From Mechercharimyces sp. CAU 1602 (GTDB lineage Bacteria > Bacillota > Bacilli > Thermoactinomycetales > JANTPT01): DNA of 64,000 nucleotides. The notes beneath the pieces were generated by a model. It made no database searches, was not told where the DNA came from, and saw only the letters and a list, made by a program, of their open reading frames with translations. Position 1 is the first letter of the stretch; each line of letters starts with the position of its first letter. Location: positions 1,815,336 through 1,879,335 of the forward strand of contig NZ_JANTPT010000001.1 of NCBI RefSeq assembly GCF_024753565.1, written 5' to 3'. The translations under genes were made by a program, and so were the position numbers. This document shows, in pieces, positions 45,216 to 54,525 of this stretch.

Positions 45216-46511
45216 TTATACAGCTTGTTCTTCTTTATATTTATATTCGATAACTTCTTCTTCTTTCCGTTGAACAATCTCTGAACCACTTCGGTTTACA
45301 AAATCAACAATAAAGTTGGCCAAGCGCTCTGAATTGTTACTTGGCACATCACCGAAGTATTCAGTAACAAACCGCTTAACTTGACTGTTGTCACCTAAAC
45401 GTTTGCTGATCTCTCTTTGCAACTCCAATTCCGTCCTACAAATAGAACCTGGGACAAACTCCTTGTAATCAAAGTAAAATCCACGACTATCTAAATAATC
45501 ATCTAAGTCCTTTGCAAAGAAAACCACCGGCTTACCGAGAAGAGCAAACTCAAAAAAAGTAGAAGAGTAATCGTTTATCAGCATATCAGCAATCAGCATT
45601 AAGTTATTTACGTGCACATTACTAATATCTAAAAACTTATGCGCGTTTCGCTCACTCGGAGGTTGATAAGACGATTTCTTCATAGAAGGATGTTTCTTTA
45701 AAACAAGTACATAGTTATCATCAAAGTGATCGAGCACTTGATCAAAATCCATAAAATGATCTGCATCCACCCGACTTGAAAATCCTCTATAGGTAGGTGT
45801 ATACAGTAAAACTTTTTTGTTCTCCAACTGAGGGTAGTTTTCATATAATCTTGCTTTTTTCTTCATCATATAATCTTCATCAAAAAGAAGATCCACACGT
45901 GGATTAAATATACCCTCAAGAATTTCCCCTTGTGCAAATGACTCTTTATACTTTTCACGGAAGCGATATCCAGGATCTAATACATAATCATATACATGAA
46001 TGATCTGCAATTCATCCTTTTCCTCATTGTCGAGACGTACCAAATTATCGACATTGGCAAGACCAAACTTTTTAAACGCACCGAGAGCATGCCATGTTTG
46101 AATAATAATTTGATCATCATTTCGATCAAGGTACTTAATTAAGCGACAAACGTCCTCCACAAGAATCACTTCGCTCGTCGCCATCAAATATGGCATTCGG
46201 ATCAGTCTGGTAACTATGCTTTGTCCAAAGTAGTTATTATATCTATACATCTTCAGACCATCATATTGCTTCAGTTCTCTTTTCAACAATCTATATTGAA
46301 CGGGACTAACCCCACCAGAACCTAATGAGAGTATCCTTCCTTGCTTGACACGCACTACTTTTTGCAAAAGCCGTGCAAGATAAGGTGTTACTTCTCTCTG
46401 ACAAAATCTCCCTAATCTTGTGTTCTGTTTCATAAAAGAGGGTCGTAAAAATATTTGCGCCAGTTTCGTTCTCACAATTTTGTTTAAAACCTTCTTCATT
46501 ATTCTTTTCAT
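45216..46511 (-). CDS. CDP-glycerol/ribitol glycerophosphotransferase family (TagF/TarL-like)
   Basis: 431 residues. Signature segments: QTWHALGAFKKFG (family GT-B-like motif, usually QTWHGTP), LLYTPTYRG, LVLKKHPSMK and INDYSSTFFEFALLGKPVVFF. This is a membrane-associated polymerase or primase for teichoic acid; whether it adds glycerol or ribitol phosphate cannot be settled from the sequence. The convergent tarI/tarJ pair makes CDP-ribitol, which favours ribitol. The ATG at 46511 follows GAGGTG. A clear sigma-A promoter lies upstream. Confidence 0.85.
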   Translation of the reverse strand: MKRIMKKVLNKIVRTKLAQIFLRPSFMKQNTRLGRFCQREVTPYLARLLQKVVRVKQGRILSLGSGGVSPVQYRLLKRELKQYDGLKMYRYNNYFGQSIVTRLIRMPYLMATSEVILVEDVCRLIKYLDRNDDQIIIQTWHALGAFKKFGLANVDNLVRLDNEEKDELQIIHVYDYVLDPGYRFREKYKESFAQGEILEGIFNPRVDLLFDEDYMMKKKARLYENYPQLENKKVLLYTPTYRGFSSRVDADHFMDFDQVLDHFDDNYVLVLKKHPSMKKSSYQPPSERNAHKFLDISNVHVNNLMLIADMLINDYSSTFFEFALLGKPVVFFAKDLDDYLDSRGFYFDYKEFVPGSICRTELELQREISKRLGDNSQVKRFVTEYFGDVPSNNSERLANFIVDFVNRSGSEIVQRKEEEVIEYKYKEEQAV

Positions 46512-46562
46512 ACGGGAACACCTCAGTATCATTAATAATAAAGCAGAGGCTCACAATAGTAC

Positions 46563-46592
46563 ATTATATTGCCTGATCGACGTTGATGTCAA
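46563..46592 (-). promoter_or_regulatory. Sigma-A promoter of the TagF/TarL-like gene
   Basis: Minus-strand TTGACA (46592-46587), 18-base spacer, TATAAT (46568-46563). Predicted transcription start near 46556, giving a 45-base leader to the ATG at 46511. The match to consensus is complete, apart from the spacer being one base longer than ideal. Confidence 0.85.
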
Positions 46593-46614
46593 TACAGATA
46601 AACCATTTAAGGTA

Positions 46615-46629
46615 TTACATTTAATGTAA
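46615..46629. promoter_or_regulatory. Palindrome TTACATT-T-AATGTAA upstream of the TagF/TarL-like promoter
   Basis: A perfect 7-1-7 inverted repeat 23 bases upstream of the -35. A second palindrome TGTAATATATTACA lies at 46710-46723. Both contain TGTAA/TTACA. They could bind a regulator of the teichoic acid gene; no regulator is identified. Confidence 0.45.
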
Positions 46630-46746
46630 ATTATTTAATTTGCGCTCTCTCCTGCTATTTAACTATGCGTTCACTTTCATTTCTGCATGAAACATTTTTG
46701 TAATCTCTTTGTAATATATTACACGATCATTTCTCTACTAGCAAAG

Positions 46747-46790
46747 AAAAAACGAAGAACTCTTTCCTATCATTTAGGTTCTTCGTTTTT
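46747..46790. terminator. Terminator downstream of the CPA1 antiporter gene
   Basis: AAAAAACGAAGAAC and GTTCTTCGTTTTT arms around 46747-46760 and 46778-46790; the A/T flanks would suit either strand. The antiporter stop is at 46804. Confidence 0.75.
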
Positions 46791-46803
46791 GACTTATTAT
46801 TCC

Positions 46804-48390
46804 TCATTTCTTTTCACTTACAGGAAGTGTGTCTCCTTCCTCTCTCCCTTCCAATAAATTGATGACCTCCTTACGCTGTTTTTCTGCCACATCGACAGAA
46901 ATCGTATGATGCTGTTCTAATTCTTGAATTGCTTCATGTTCAGCATATAATGCCTGACGAATTGCTCGCTTACTCTGTTCCTCATGCAAATCAGGGTTAC
47001 TTTCATACAAACGACGGATCGACTCCTGCACTTCTTCCAAACGCTCATCGTATTGAGTGAGTAACTCTTGATAAGTAAGTGGTGAAATCAATGCTTGTTG
47101 ACGTAGTAGTGCCAACTCCTTCTTCCCTGCTAAATAACGTTGGATTCGAGCAATTTGTTCTTCATACTTGGTTTCCTGCTCTTTCGTGTTCTTCAACTGT
47201 AGCAAGCGTGCTAGCGGACCCACTGTCATTCCTTGAATAATTAGCGAGAAAAGGACCACACTGAAACTGAGAACCAACAAATCTTCACGACCTGCGAAAT
47301 CAGTCGGCAAGCTTAAAGCTAATGCAATTGACAAAGAGCCTCTCAATCCACCCCAATTCACGATATGCTTCCACTTCCAAGACATATTTTTGAGTCCGCC
47401 TATAGTGGTATACACAGCTACGCTCCGCGCCAATAACACAATCACAATCCCTAATAAAGCCATGCCCCACTTAGCACTTACATCAATACGATTAATTTCT
47501 AATCCAACCATCAAAAAGACGAGTGAATTGGCGAGCAATGCCAATACATCCCAAAAAATGCGGATGTTTAGTTTTGTCGTTGGTGTCATTCCTCTTTTAG
47601 CCCCATAATTACCGAAGATCAGCCCTGCAGTCACAACGGCGATCACTCCGGAGAGATGAAAATGCTCTGCCACGAAAAAAACACCATAAAACAAAATCAT
47701 AGAGAAAATAATTTCTAATGGATAATCATCATAGATGCGTATCAATTGGGAGAAAAGGAATGCGAAAATAGCACCCACCGCCATTCCTCCCACTGCCATC
47801 ACGATAAATTTCCACAATCCCATTCCCAGTCCCATCACTCCTGCATCTAAATAAAGCATAAGACTCGTAGAGGAAATAGCAAACAATACAACGGCAAGAC
47901 CATCATTAACTAAACTTTCTCCTTCCATAATTGTCGATAAACGATGATCGACACCCAACCCTTTAAAAATAGATAGCACGCTTACCGGGTCTGTCGCTGC
48001 CATTAAAGCAGCAAATGTAAACGCCACTGATACAGATAAACCAATCCATTCCATCGACAGCATTCCGATCAAAATGTAAGAAATTAATGTACCTCCAACA
48101 GCAAGTAATAAGATCGGAAGTTTATTCTCCAATAAGTGAGAAAACGGGAGTTTTAACGTCGCCTCGCCCAACAACGCAGGTAAGAAAATAGAGATAACTG
48201 CAAAACGAAAAACCTCATCCTCAGCCACAAAATCCTTTAATTCTTCTAATGCTGGAATTGGAAGTATCCCAATCACTGTACCTACGATAACCAACGCAAT
48301 CGGATAAACCACATTTAGTTTTTTCGCAATCGCAGTAACAGCTGCCGCAATCGCCAGTAACAATAAGATAAGTTCAAATTGATTTTCCAT
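46804..48390 (-). CDS. CPA1 family Na+/H+ antiporter
   Basis: 528 residues: about twelve membrane segments to residue 405, then a 120-residue cytoplasmic coiled-coil tail rich in Glu and Arg. Characteristic TDPVSVLSIFKGLGV and ESLVNDGLAVVLF motifs carry the ion-binding acidic residue. Exchanges protons against Na+ (or K+) at the cell membrane; cation preference is not predictable. The ATG follows TAGGAGGATCC. A hairpin lies on each side. Confidence 0.88.
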   Translation of the reverse strand: MENQFELILLLLAIAAAVTAIAKKLNVVYPIALVIVGTVIGILPIPALEELKDFVAEDEVFRFAVISIFLPALLGEATLKLPFSHLLENKLPILLLAVGGTLISYILIGMLSMEWIGLSVSVAFTFAALMAATDPVSVLSIFKGLGVDHRLSTIMEGESLVNDGLAVVLFAISSTSLMLYLDAGVMGLGMGLWKFIVMAVGGMAVGAIFAFLFSQLIRIYDDYPLEIIFSMILFYGVFFVAEHFHLSGVIAVVTAGLIFGNYGAKRGMTPTTKLNIRIFWDVLALLANSLVFLMVGLEINRIDVSAKWGMALLGIVIVLLARSVAVYTTIGGLKNMSWKWKHIVNWGGLRGSLSIALALSLPTDFAGREDLLVLSFSVVLFSLIIQGMTVGPLARLLQLKNTKEQETKYEEQIARIQRYLAGKKELALLRQQALISPLTYQELLTQYDERLEEVQESIRRLYESNPDLHEEQSKRAIRQALYAEHEAIQELEQHHTISVDVAEKQRKEVINLLEGREEGDTLPVSEKK

Positions 48391-48460
48391 AGGATCCTCC
48401 TACCATACCAATGTTTATTCTTTATTATTTTAACTGAACGTATGGTAAAAATCTTGCTAA

Positions 48461-48492
48461 AAACCACGTCTGATATGAACAAGACGTGGTTT
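48461..48492. terminator. Terminator downstream of the class A PBP gene
   Basis: AAACCACGTC / GACGTGGTTT (48461-48470, 48483-48492), followed on the minus strand by a T-rich tract. It lies about 48 bases past the PBP stop. Confidence 0.75.
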
Positions 48493-48539
48493 ACGCAATA
48501 GATGTTCTATATACATTGCCCTGACACACACACTTTTAC

Positions 48540-51101
48540 TTACTCGCGTAGAGGTTGATCATCACTTGCATCCATGGTGTCCTCATCTGGTGGTGGCTCC
48601 GGATCTCCTTCTGTCGGTGGTGGCTCTGACTCCTCTGGCTCCTCTTCTTCTCCATCAGACTCTCCTTCTCCAGAAGGATCGATCTCTTCTTCTCCAGGAG
48701 AGTCTTCTTCCGCTCTTTCCTCAGCATTTACTTCCTCTTCTAGAGAAGATTGCTCAGACTCACCATCATCTAAATACACCATAATAGAGGGGATAGATAC
48801 TGCCTTTATCATCGAATAGTATCCCGTTGAGCTCTCTGGACCAGTCGCAACGACACGGTAGAAATAAGCAATCTGTCTTGCCCCCACTTGAGTATCTGTC
48901 AACTGACCCGCACTTGTCACACCAATACTTTTCCATGTGCGTCCATCTGTAGACCGCTCTACTCGATACATTATATCTGGGCTATAATCTTCCCAATTCA
49001 ACTTTACACTTCGACTGCTGGCAACGTATTTCAATGTTAGCCACTGGGGAGCACGAACTAAGGTAGGCTCTGGAACACCTGGGTTAACAAACACTGAACC
49101 TTGTTTATCCTTTAGAATATCCGACATCACGGTATGAAAGAGTTTGGCTGGATAATTGTCACCAGTAATCTTCGTCCCACTCAACATGTTAAATACATTA
49201 ACTGACATTAAATATTGATTGGTGTAGCCGATAAACCACCCCACAGAGCGATCACCGTTGTCACCGGTAAATCCTGCTACTTCATGTCCTTTAATCCTTG
49301 CTTCTTTACCTTTACCAACGGACACGTGATACTGCAAAATACGAGTCATATAATATGCAGTCTGCTCATCTAACTGTTGCCGTGGTTTTGTTTTAGGCAA
49401 GTGTTGTTCGTCTCCGTTATATAAAATCTTACGAATCCCACCTGCCTCTACTGCTACCCCCTGATTTGCAAAAGGAATATACGCTTCTGCCATATCCAGC
49501 GCATTTACCCCTTTTTTTGTATGTCCCATTGCTAGGGCTTCTACTGATGATTTTTCTACTGCCTCTAGCTCAAATCCGAAATTTTTAGCATAGGTGGAAG
49601 AAGTTTCTGCCCCCAGCTGATCTTCGATTGTCCATGCAGAATTGATATTGAGGGATTTGGCCGCTGCCTCTTTTAAAGGGAGATCACCATAAATTCGACC
49701 ATCCGTATTGTGAGGTTGCCAACCTTCCACTTGATACGCAGCTGGATCACGAACAACGCTATATTCATCATAATTTTCCTCTTCAATCAATGGCGCATAA
49801 ACCGAAATGGGTCGAATTGCCGTACCTGGTTGAATGTAGGTTTCCACTGTGCGTAATGGAAAACTTGGCATATAACTTGTTCCTTTAGGAAGCTGAACAG
49901 ACTCCTTCTTCTTCACAGTTTCTTTCTTATTTTTCGTTTCTGGTTGTGGCCGCATATAGTACCGCCCACCCCCGATCGCCAAGATCTCCCCTGACTTTGG
50001 ATCCACAACTGTTGCTCCCGCATCAATCTCATTATTGTGGTCAAAAATATCATCATCTTTTAACGCATGATCTAGCGATTCTTGAATTCGAGGGTCGAGA
50101 CTGGTGTATATTTCGTAACCTCCAGTCGTTACTTCTTCAGCTGTCAGTTCATACCGCTCCTGCGCTTCTAACAGAATATAGTGCGTATAGCTCTGATAGT
50201 TTACATCGAAATACTGTTCAAAGAAGGCTTTATCCACACCCAGATCCTTCTCTTGATATTTCTTCAACTCCGTTTGTGGAATAAGTCCCTCCCTTGCCAT
50301 AATAAAAAGAACAACATTACGTCTCTCCAATGCTCGCTCTGGATCATGGTAAGGGTTATAATCCGTAGGTGCTTTAGGCAAACCTGCTAATAATGCAATT
50401 TCGTGAGGCTCTAATTCCTCTTTCGTAATATCCTTACCAAAATAAACTTTAGATGCTAATTTAACTCCCATCACTTGATTACCAAAAGGAATATAGTTTA
50501 AATATGCCGTCAAAATCTCTTCCTTACTATATTGTGACTCTATCTTTTTAGAAACAATTAATTCTTTCACTTTACGCTTATATGTTTTCTGTCTTGTTCC
50601 CATCACTACATTGCGGGCTACTTGCATCGTTATCGTGCTGGCACCTTCTGCTTTACTCATCTCTTGAATATTCACCTTAAAAGCTCGGGCCATCCCTTTG
50701 TAATCGATACCACCATGTTGATAAAAGCGTCGATCTTCAACTGCCACAAACGTTTTCATCAACATCTCTTTCGAAGGCACTTTCTCCATATCTACATATT
50801 CTCGTTTCGGTCCCAATACACCGATAGCTTCATCATTTTTGTCATAGATGGTGGAGCCAAATTGAATATTATTCATCTTATCAAATGGAATCGCATCCGT
50901 TGTAAAATAGAGATATGCAAATGAAGCAAGCACGAGTAACACTCCCACTGTCATGAACAACAGGATACCCTTTATCAACTTTAAAGAAATACGCGCTATC
51001 CCCTTAATGCTCCATCTCTTTCTGATATCATCGTCCGTTTTCTTCCTCCGGCGACTCCATCTCCACTTTGCGACAGTCTTTAATCTCTCCCCTATGTTCA
51101 T
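48540..51101 (-). CDS. Class A penicillin-binding protein with degenerate transpeptidase
   Basis: 853 residues. Cytoplasmic basic tail, one membrane segment (ILLFMTVGVLLVLASFAYLY), GT51 glycosyltransferase with EDRRFYQHGG (catalytic Glu about 122), GASTITMQ and RKVKEL (second Glu about 180). In the transpeptidase domain SxxK reads TAIR (about 427-430, where PGSSFKP is usual), SxN is intact (SLN, 483-485) and KTG reads FTG (611-613). The C-terminus adds an FN3-like domain and an acidic Glu/Pro/Ser tail. The protein should polymerise glycan but probably not crosslink it. Start at 51101 after GGGATGGGGG. Confidence 0.88.
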   Translation of the reverse strand: MNIGERLKTVAKWRWSRRRKKTDDDIRKRWSIKGIARISLKLIKGILLFMTVGVLLVLASFAYLYFTTDAIPFDKMNNIQFGSTIYDKNDEAIGVLGPKREYVDMEKVPSKEMLMKTFVAVEDRRFYQHGGIDYKGMARAFKVNIQEMSKAEGASTITMQVARNVVMGTRQKTYKRKVKELIVSKKIESQYSKEEILTAYLNYIPFGNQVMGVKLASKVYFGKDITKEELEPHEIALLAGLPKAPTDYNPYHDPERALERRNVVLFIMAREGLIPQTELKKYQEKDLGVDKAFFEQYFDVNYQSYTHYILLEAQERYELTAEEVTTGGYEIYTSLDPRIQESLDHALKDDDIFDHNNEIDAGATVVDPKSGEILAIGGGRYYMRPQPETKNKKETVKKKESVQLPKGTSYMPSFPLRTVETYIQPGTAIRPISVYAPLIEEENYDEYSVVRDPAAYQVEGWQPHNTDGRIYGDLPLKEAAAKSLNINSAWTIEDQLGAETSSTYAKNFGFELEAVEKSSVEALAMGHTKKGVNALDMAEAYIPFANQGVAVEAGGIRKILYNGDEQHLPKTKPRQQLDEQTAYYMTRILQYHVSVGKGKEARIKGHEVAGFTGDNGDRSVGWFIGYTNQYLMSVNVFNMLSGTKITGDNYPAKLFHTVMSDILKDKQGSVFVNPGVPEPTLVRAPQWLTLKYVASSRSVKLNWEDYSPDIMYRVERSTDGRTWKSIGVTSAGQLTDTQVGARQIAYFYRVVATGPESSTGYYSMIKAVSIPSIMVYLDDGESEQSSLEEEVNAEERAEEDSPGEEEIDPSGEGESDGEEEEPEESEPPPTEGDPEPPPDEDTMDASDDQPLRE

Positions 51102-51301
51102 GAAACCCCCATCCCACTCATTCTCTGTGAGCATCAGATGTTTTCTCTAATCTGTCCCCCGCAATACATACGATCTAATTTTTTCTCTCTTTAATTCTTC
51201 TCTTTTTCTTTTCTACTATGTATTTGAAAAATCCTTTTTAAATATCCAAATCCACACTAATTCAACATCTTCTACAAAACTCTTTACAAATGAAATAAAA
51301 A

Positions 51302-51326
51302 AAGCGCTATAACCGTGCGCTTTTTA
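51302..51326 (-). terminator. Hairpin in the 372-base gap before yunC
   Basis: AAAAAGCGC...GCGCTTTTT (around 51297-51325) 182 bases past the yunC stop. The rest of 51135-51506 is AT-rich; apart from a 27-codon frame (51421-51504) that I reject, it holds nothing I can support. Confidence 0.55.
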
Positions 51327-51506
51327 CTTGACTCTTTCTATATATACTAATTTTATCCTAATATAGACATTGTTCACCCATTTATTCGTTTTATTTCTAT
51401 TATTCATGATTTTTTATTGATCATGTTAGGTTTACAAGCTCACACTTCGCTTTAACGAATGGAAGACGATCTTCCCGTTGGATAATCGCCTCTCCACCCC
51501 TCATAA

Positions 51507-51812
51507 TCACCCAGCCATGCGCTTTAACGCCTCACGACCGCTCATACCCACTTTAATACCGATTGATTCTGCAAAGCCCGTCACTGACTCTAGTGGTGCT
51601 GTCAATAAATCATCTAATGAGCGCACGCCTACAGCTCGTCCCGCCAAAATATTTCGGTCAGCTAGTTTCTCATTTAATAATCCGACATCTAATGCTCCAC
51701 ACATGATGTAACCTCTCTTCGTGCTGATCACCAGTAGTGTTGTCTTCGGGAGCTCCACTTCAACTCCTACCACTTGAATACCATCAACCTCTAAAGGTGT
51801 CACTCGAACCAT
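51507..51812 (-). CDS. yunC: YunC family protein (DUF1805)
   Basis: 101 residues. The sequence VDGIQVVGVEVELPKTTLLVI, RGYIMCGALDVGLLN and the ending VGMSGREALKRM are typical of the YunC/DUF1805 family, about 100 residues long, whose function is unknown. The ATG follows AAGGGGGATC. In B. subtilis yunC lies near lytH, yunB and yunD, from memory; here the uppP gene intervenes upstream. Confidence 0.9.
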   Translation of the reverse strand: MVRVTPLEVDGIQVVGVEVELPKTTLLVISTKRGYIMCGALDVGLLNEKLADRNILAGRAVGVRSLDDLLTAPLESVTGFAESIGIKVGMSGREALKRMAG

Positions 51813-51881
51813 GGCTGATCCCCCTTGCTATCCGCTATTCCATATACCATATGTAAGCGAGCGAGAAGAGGTTCGTCTATC

Positions 51882-52703
51882 TTACACCATGAGTGCAATT
51901 ACAATTGCTACACTTACGCACCAACAGTAGATTGCAAAAGGACGCAAGCGTGTATTATCCATCAGGTTCATAAACCATTTGATTCCTACTACCGCCGATA
52001 AAAAAGAGACGAGCACTGCTGTTACATAGGGACCCGCTGCAAAATAAGAGCTTCCACCCTCATCCAGGTAGTCCAATAGCTGAAGTAAAGCTCCCCCTCC
52101 AATAACCGGAATCGCTAATAGAAACGAGTAATTAAGTGCCGTTTTCTTATCTAGCCCGCGCATCAGCCCAGCCACTACGGTTGCCCCCGAACGAGAAATA
52201 CCGGGGATGAGTGCGACTCCTTGTGCCAATCCGATCCAGAGCGCATCTGATATCTTCAAATCACCTGTACGCTTCAATCCACTTTTCCCATCCAACCACC
52301 ATAAGAACAATCCTGTTACAAATAGTGAGCAAGCGATCACAGGAAGCGATTTTGCATGCTGTTCCAATATATCTTGAAAAAGAACAACCATCACACCTGT
52401 AACAACCGTACTTATTAGCAAGTAGATACCCATCATAAATGGAGTGCGATCCACTTGCTTACGGGTAAGGGGATAACGCACTAAGCCAATGATAATCTGC
52501 ACAATATCCTTCCAGAAAAATATAAATACAGCCAATAATGAACCAAAATGTAATAGTAGTTCAAACGCGAGATCGGGTTCATCTACCCCCAGTATCTTTT
52601 CCGCAATAACCAAGTGTCCAGAACTGCTGATGGGTAAAAATTCAGTTAATCCTTGAACCAACCCCAGAATAATTGCCTCAATCCATGTTTCTAAGTTGCC
52701 CAA
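51882..52703 (-). CDS. uppP: Undecaprenyl-diphosphatase (BacA/UppP)
   Basis: 273 residues, eight membrane segments. Family motifs EFLPISSSGHLVI and GISRSGATVVAGL are present with the catalytic Ser/Arg/Glu. Recycles undecaprenyl diphosphate for cell-wall and teichoic acid synthesis, giving low-level bacitracin resistance. TTG start at 52703 is preceded by GGAGAG. A possible operon with the DUF6154-like gene upstream (84 bases). Confidence 0.92.
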   Translation of the reverse strand: MGNLETWIEAIILGLVQGLTEFLPISSSGHLVIAEKILGVDEPDLAFELLLHFGSLLAVFIFFWKDIVQIIIGLVRYPLTRKQVDRTPFMMGIYLLISTVVTGVMVVLFQDILEQHAKSLPVIACSLFVTGLFLWWLDGKSGLKRTGDLKISDALWIGLAQGVALIPGISRSGATVVAGLMRGLDKKTALNYSFLLAIPVIGGGALLQLLDYLDEGGSSYFAAGPYVTAVLVSFLSAVVGIKWFMNLMDNTRLRPFAIYCWCVSVAIVIALMV

Positions 52704-52787
52704 AGCTATCTCTCCTCTATCCGTATCTATATGGTAGCAACTTCTCTATTCTATATGAAAATATGAAAATACCATAGTCTTTAATTT

Positions 52788-53042
52788 TTAATGTATTTGT
52801 GTCTGAGTAGATGATTTTTTGAAAATAGCTTTCCCATCCTGTACCATTTTCATCTTAAGCATTTCTACCAAATACACACCCACCATTTGCATCACTTCAT
52901 CATCACCCATCTCTTCAATCAAACGCAAGATATCTTCGCGAGACTGCTCCTCTAAGATACTGAGCACAATATTAACAGCTGTTTCTTCATCCCCCTCCAA
53001 TTCATCACGATAGAGTGAATACACCTCATCTACAAAACGCAT
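52788..53042 (-). CDS. Small acidic protein, DUF6154-like
   Basis: 84 residues, no membrane segment. Starts MRFVDEVYSLYRDELEGDEE and contains ILRLIEEMGDDEVMQMVGVYLVEML (given here as two pieces: ILRLIEEMGDDEV and MVGVYLVEML), which resembles the DUF6154 family of small Bacillales proteins; I am only moderately sure of the name. The ATG follows AGAAGGAGG. It lies 18 bases from the yunD stop, in the same operon-like series. Confidence 0.7.
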   Translation of the reverse strand: MRFVDEVYSLYRDELEGDEETAVNIVLSILEEQSREDILRLIEEMGDDEVMQMVGVYLVEMLKMKMVQDGKAIFKKSSTQTQIH

Positions 53043-53060
53043 ACAGATCCTCCTTCTATT

Positions 53061-54503
53061 TTATTCATCCTTTGAGACTACCCGCCAACGTTGCTTATAG
53101 CTCTCTTCAATTTCCTTTGGGTTTTGCAACGCATCGCTAAGGACATCGCGCAGAAACTCAGGTAACTCATAATCAACTTTTTTTCCTTCTTTAAGCTTAA
53201 GATACCCGATTCCAAAGGTAAACATATCGATTGTTGCCACTCGATACATCTTTTCATCCTTTAATGTATCATTTCCCAAGCAAATATGGGAGATTTTCTG
53301 GGAGGGTGGTTTCTCTGGATGATAATAAACATCGATTCCAGACACATTTAACATACCCAATCGTTTCCCTCGGAAGCCAAAGCCTTTAATTTTCTTCTCT
53401 TGAAACTCAAGAAGAAGGGACTCCTCTAACGTTTCCCTAATCTGCTTACCAGTCAATACAGTCATACACGGGTTAATCGGGTGCGGACAAATTTCATGAA
53501 TTCGCTTACGTGTAATCTTGCCTTGCTCTAAGTGATCTAAAACTTGACCCGCATTCACCAAAGCCAATTCTGCTCCAATCCATCTCCGTAGCCCATCAGC
53601 TAGTAAGTTGCCTAAGGGGGATTCGTTATACCAATCGATCGTCAAACGCTGATTTAACTGCACGAGAGGTGACGACAAGTTCTCCTCAGCACTCTTTTTT
53701 TCCGCTTCGATGATGCGCACTGTTTCCTTGTCTGCTTCCTCAGCCTCACTGGCGTAGCAAGTCCCCGTTATCGATAAAAGAGTATGAGTGGTCGCACCTA
53801 CTTCAATAACGGTATGCCCTATATGCTCGGCAAACTTACCCGCTGCAGCAATCCATGTCTGATTCAACTTCTCTGGTTCCTCCAAAAGGTGATGGGTATG
53901 CGCGCCCAATATAAGATCAATTCCTTCGATCTCCGCCGCAATACGCCGATCATGGGGTAGACCTAGATGGGAGAGCAGGACTAGTACATCTACCTCTGGT
54001 CTCAATTGATTGACATAAGCAGGTAACATCAAAAAAGGCTCTTCCACATTCCAACCTAACAAGTGATAAAACGGTTGATAGGGAATCGTAACACCAAGAA
54101 AACCTACTTTTACCCCCAATCGCGTCTGAATAGAACTTCTTAACAACCAAGATGGACGAGGTGTTCCTTCCATTTCACTCACATTGGTCCCCACTACATC
54201 GTAAGGAACCTTTTCATATAAGGAATATAAATCTTCCTTAGAAAGAGTGAGTAACTCGTTATTTCCAAGTGTAATCACTTCATACTGAGCATGCTTTAGC
54301 ACTTTTTTGTTAGCTAAACCCGCACTTCCCTCAGTAATTACATGACTGCGATCCAAGTGATCGCCTACATCTACCGTAATACAAGCATCCTGCTCGCTTG
54401 TCCATTCTTTGCGCAATCGGCGCAAACAACTTGTCACTTGTGGCATGCGAGCAAAAAAACTGTGAATATCATTCGTATGCAGCAGATGAATCCTTTTTGT
54501 CAA
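53061..54503 (-). CDS. yunD: Bifunctional metallophosphatase/5'-nucleotidase (YunD)
   Basis: 480 residues from the TTG at 54503, which follows AAGGGGGG at 8 bases. Metal motifs of the UshA/5'-nucleotidase fold: HTNDIHSFFARM, GDHLDRS, and LGNNELLTL where other families have GNHE/D. The substitution of His by Asn removes a proposed proton donor; I recall it as typical of YunD but cannot confirm. No signal peptide, so cytoplasmic or membrane-associated. C-terminal domain near residue 290-420 is the substrate-binding module. Confidence 0.85.
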   Translation of the reverse strand: MTKRIHLLHTNDIHSFFARMPQVTSCLRRLRKEWTSEQDACITVDVGDHLDRSHVITEGSAGLANKKVLKHAQYEVITLGNNELLTLSKEDLYSLYEKVPYDVVGTNVSEMEGTPRPSWLLRSSIQTRLGVKVGFLGVTIPYQPFYHLLGWNVEEPFLMLPAYVNQLRPEVDVLVLLSHLGLPHDRRIAAEIEGIDLILGAHTHHLLEEPEKLNQTWIAAAGKFAEHIGHTVIEVGATTHTLLSITGTCYASEAEEADKETVRIIEAEKKSAEENLSSPLVQLNQRLTIDWYNESPLGNLLADGLRRWIGAELALVNAGQVLDHLEQGKITRKRIHEICPHPINPCMTVLTGKQIRETLEESLLLEFQEKKIKGFGFRGKRLGMLNVSGIDVYYHPEKPPSQKISHICLGNDTLKDEKMYRVATIDMFTFGIGYLKLKEGKKVDYELPEFLRDVLSDALQNPKEIEESYKQRWRVVSKDE

Positions 54504-54525
54504 TCTCACAGCCCCCCTTATTTCG

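Noticed and set aside
51421-51504. 27-codon frame (MRGGEAIIQ...) right after the yunC stop
   Set aside because: No clear ribosome binding site, no recognised homologue and chance expectation of such short frames in AT-rich intergenic DNA.
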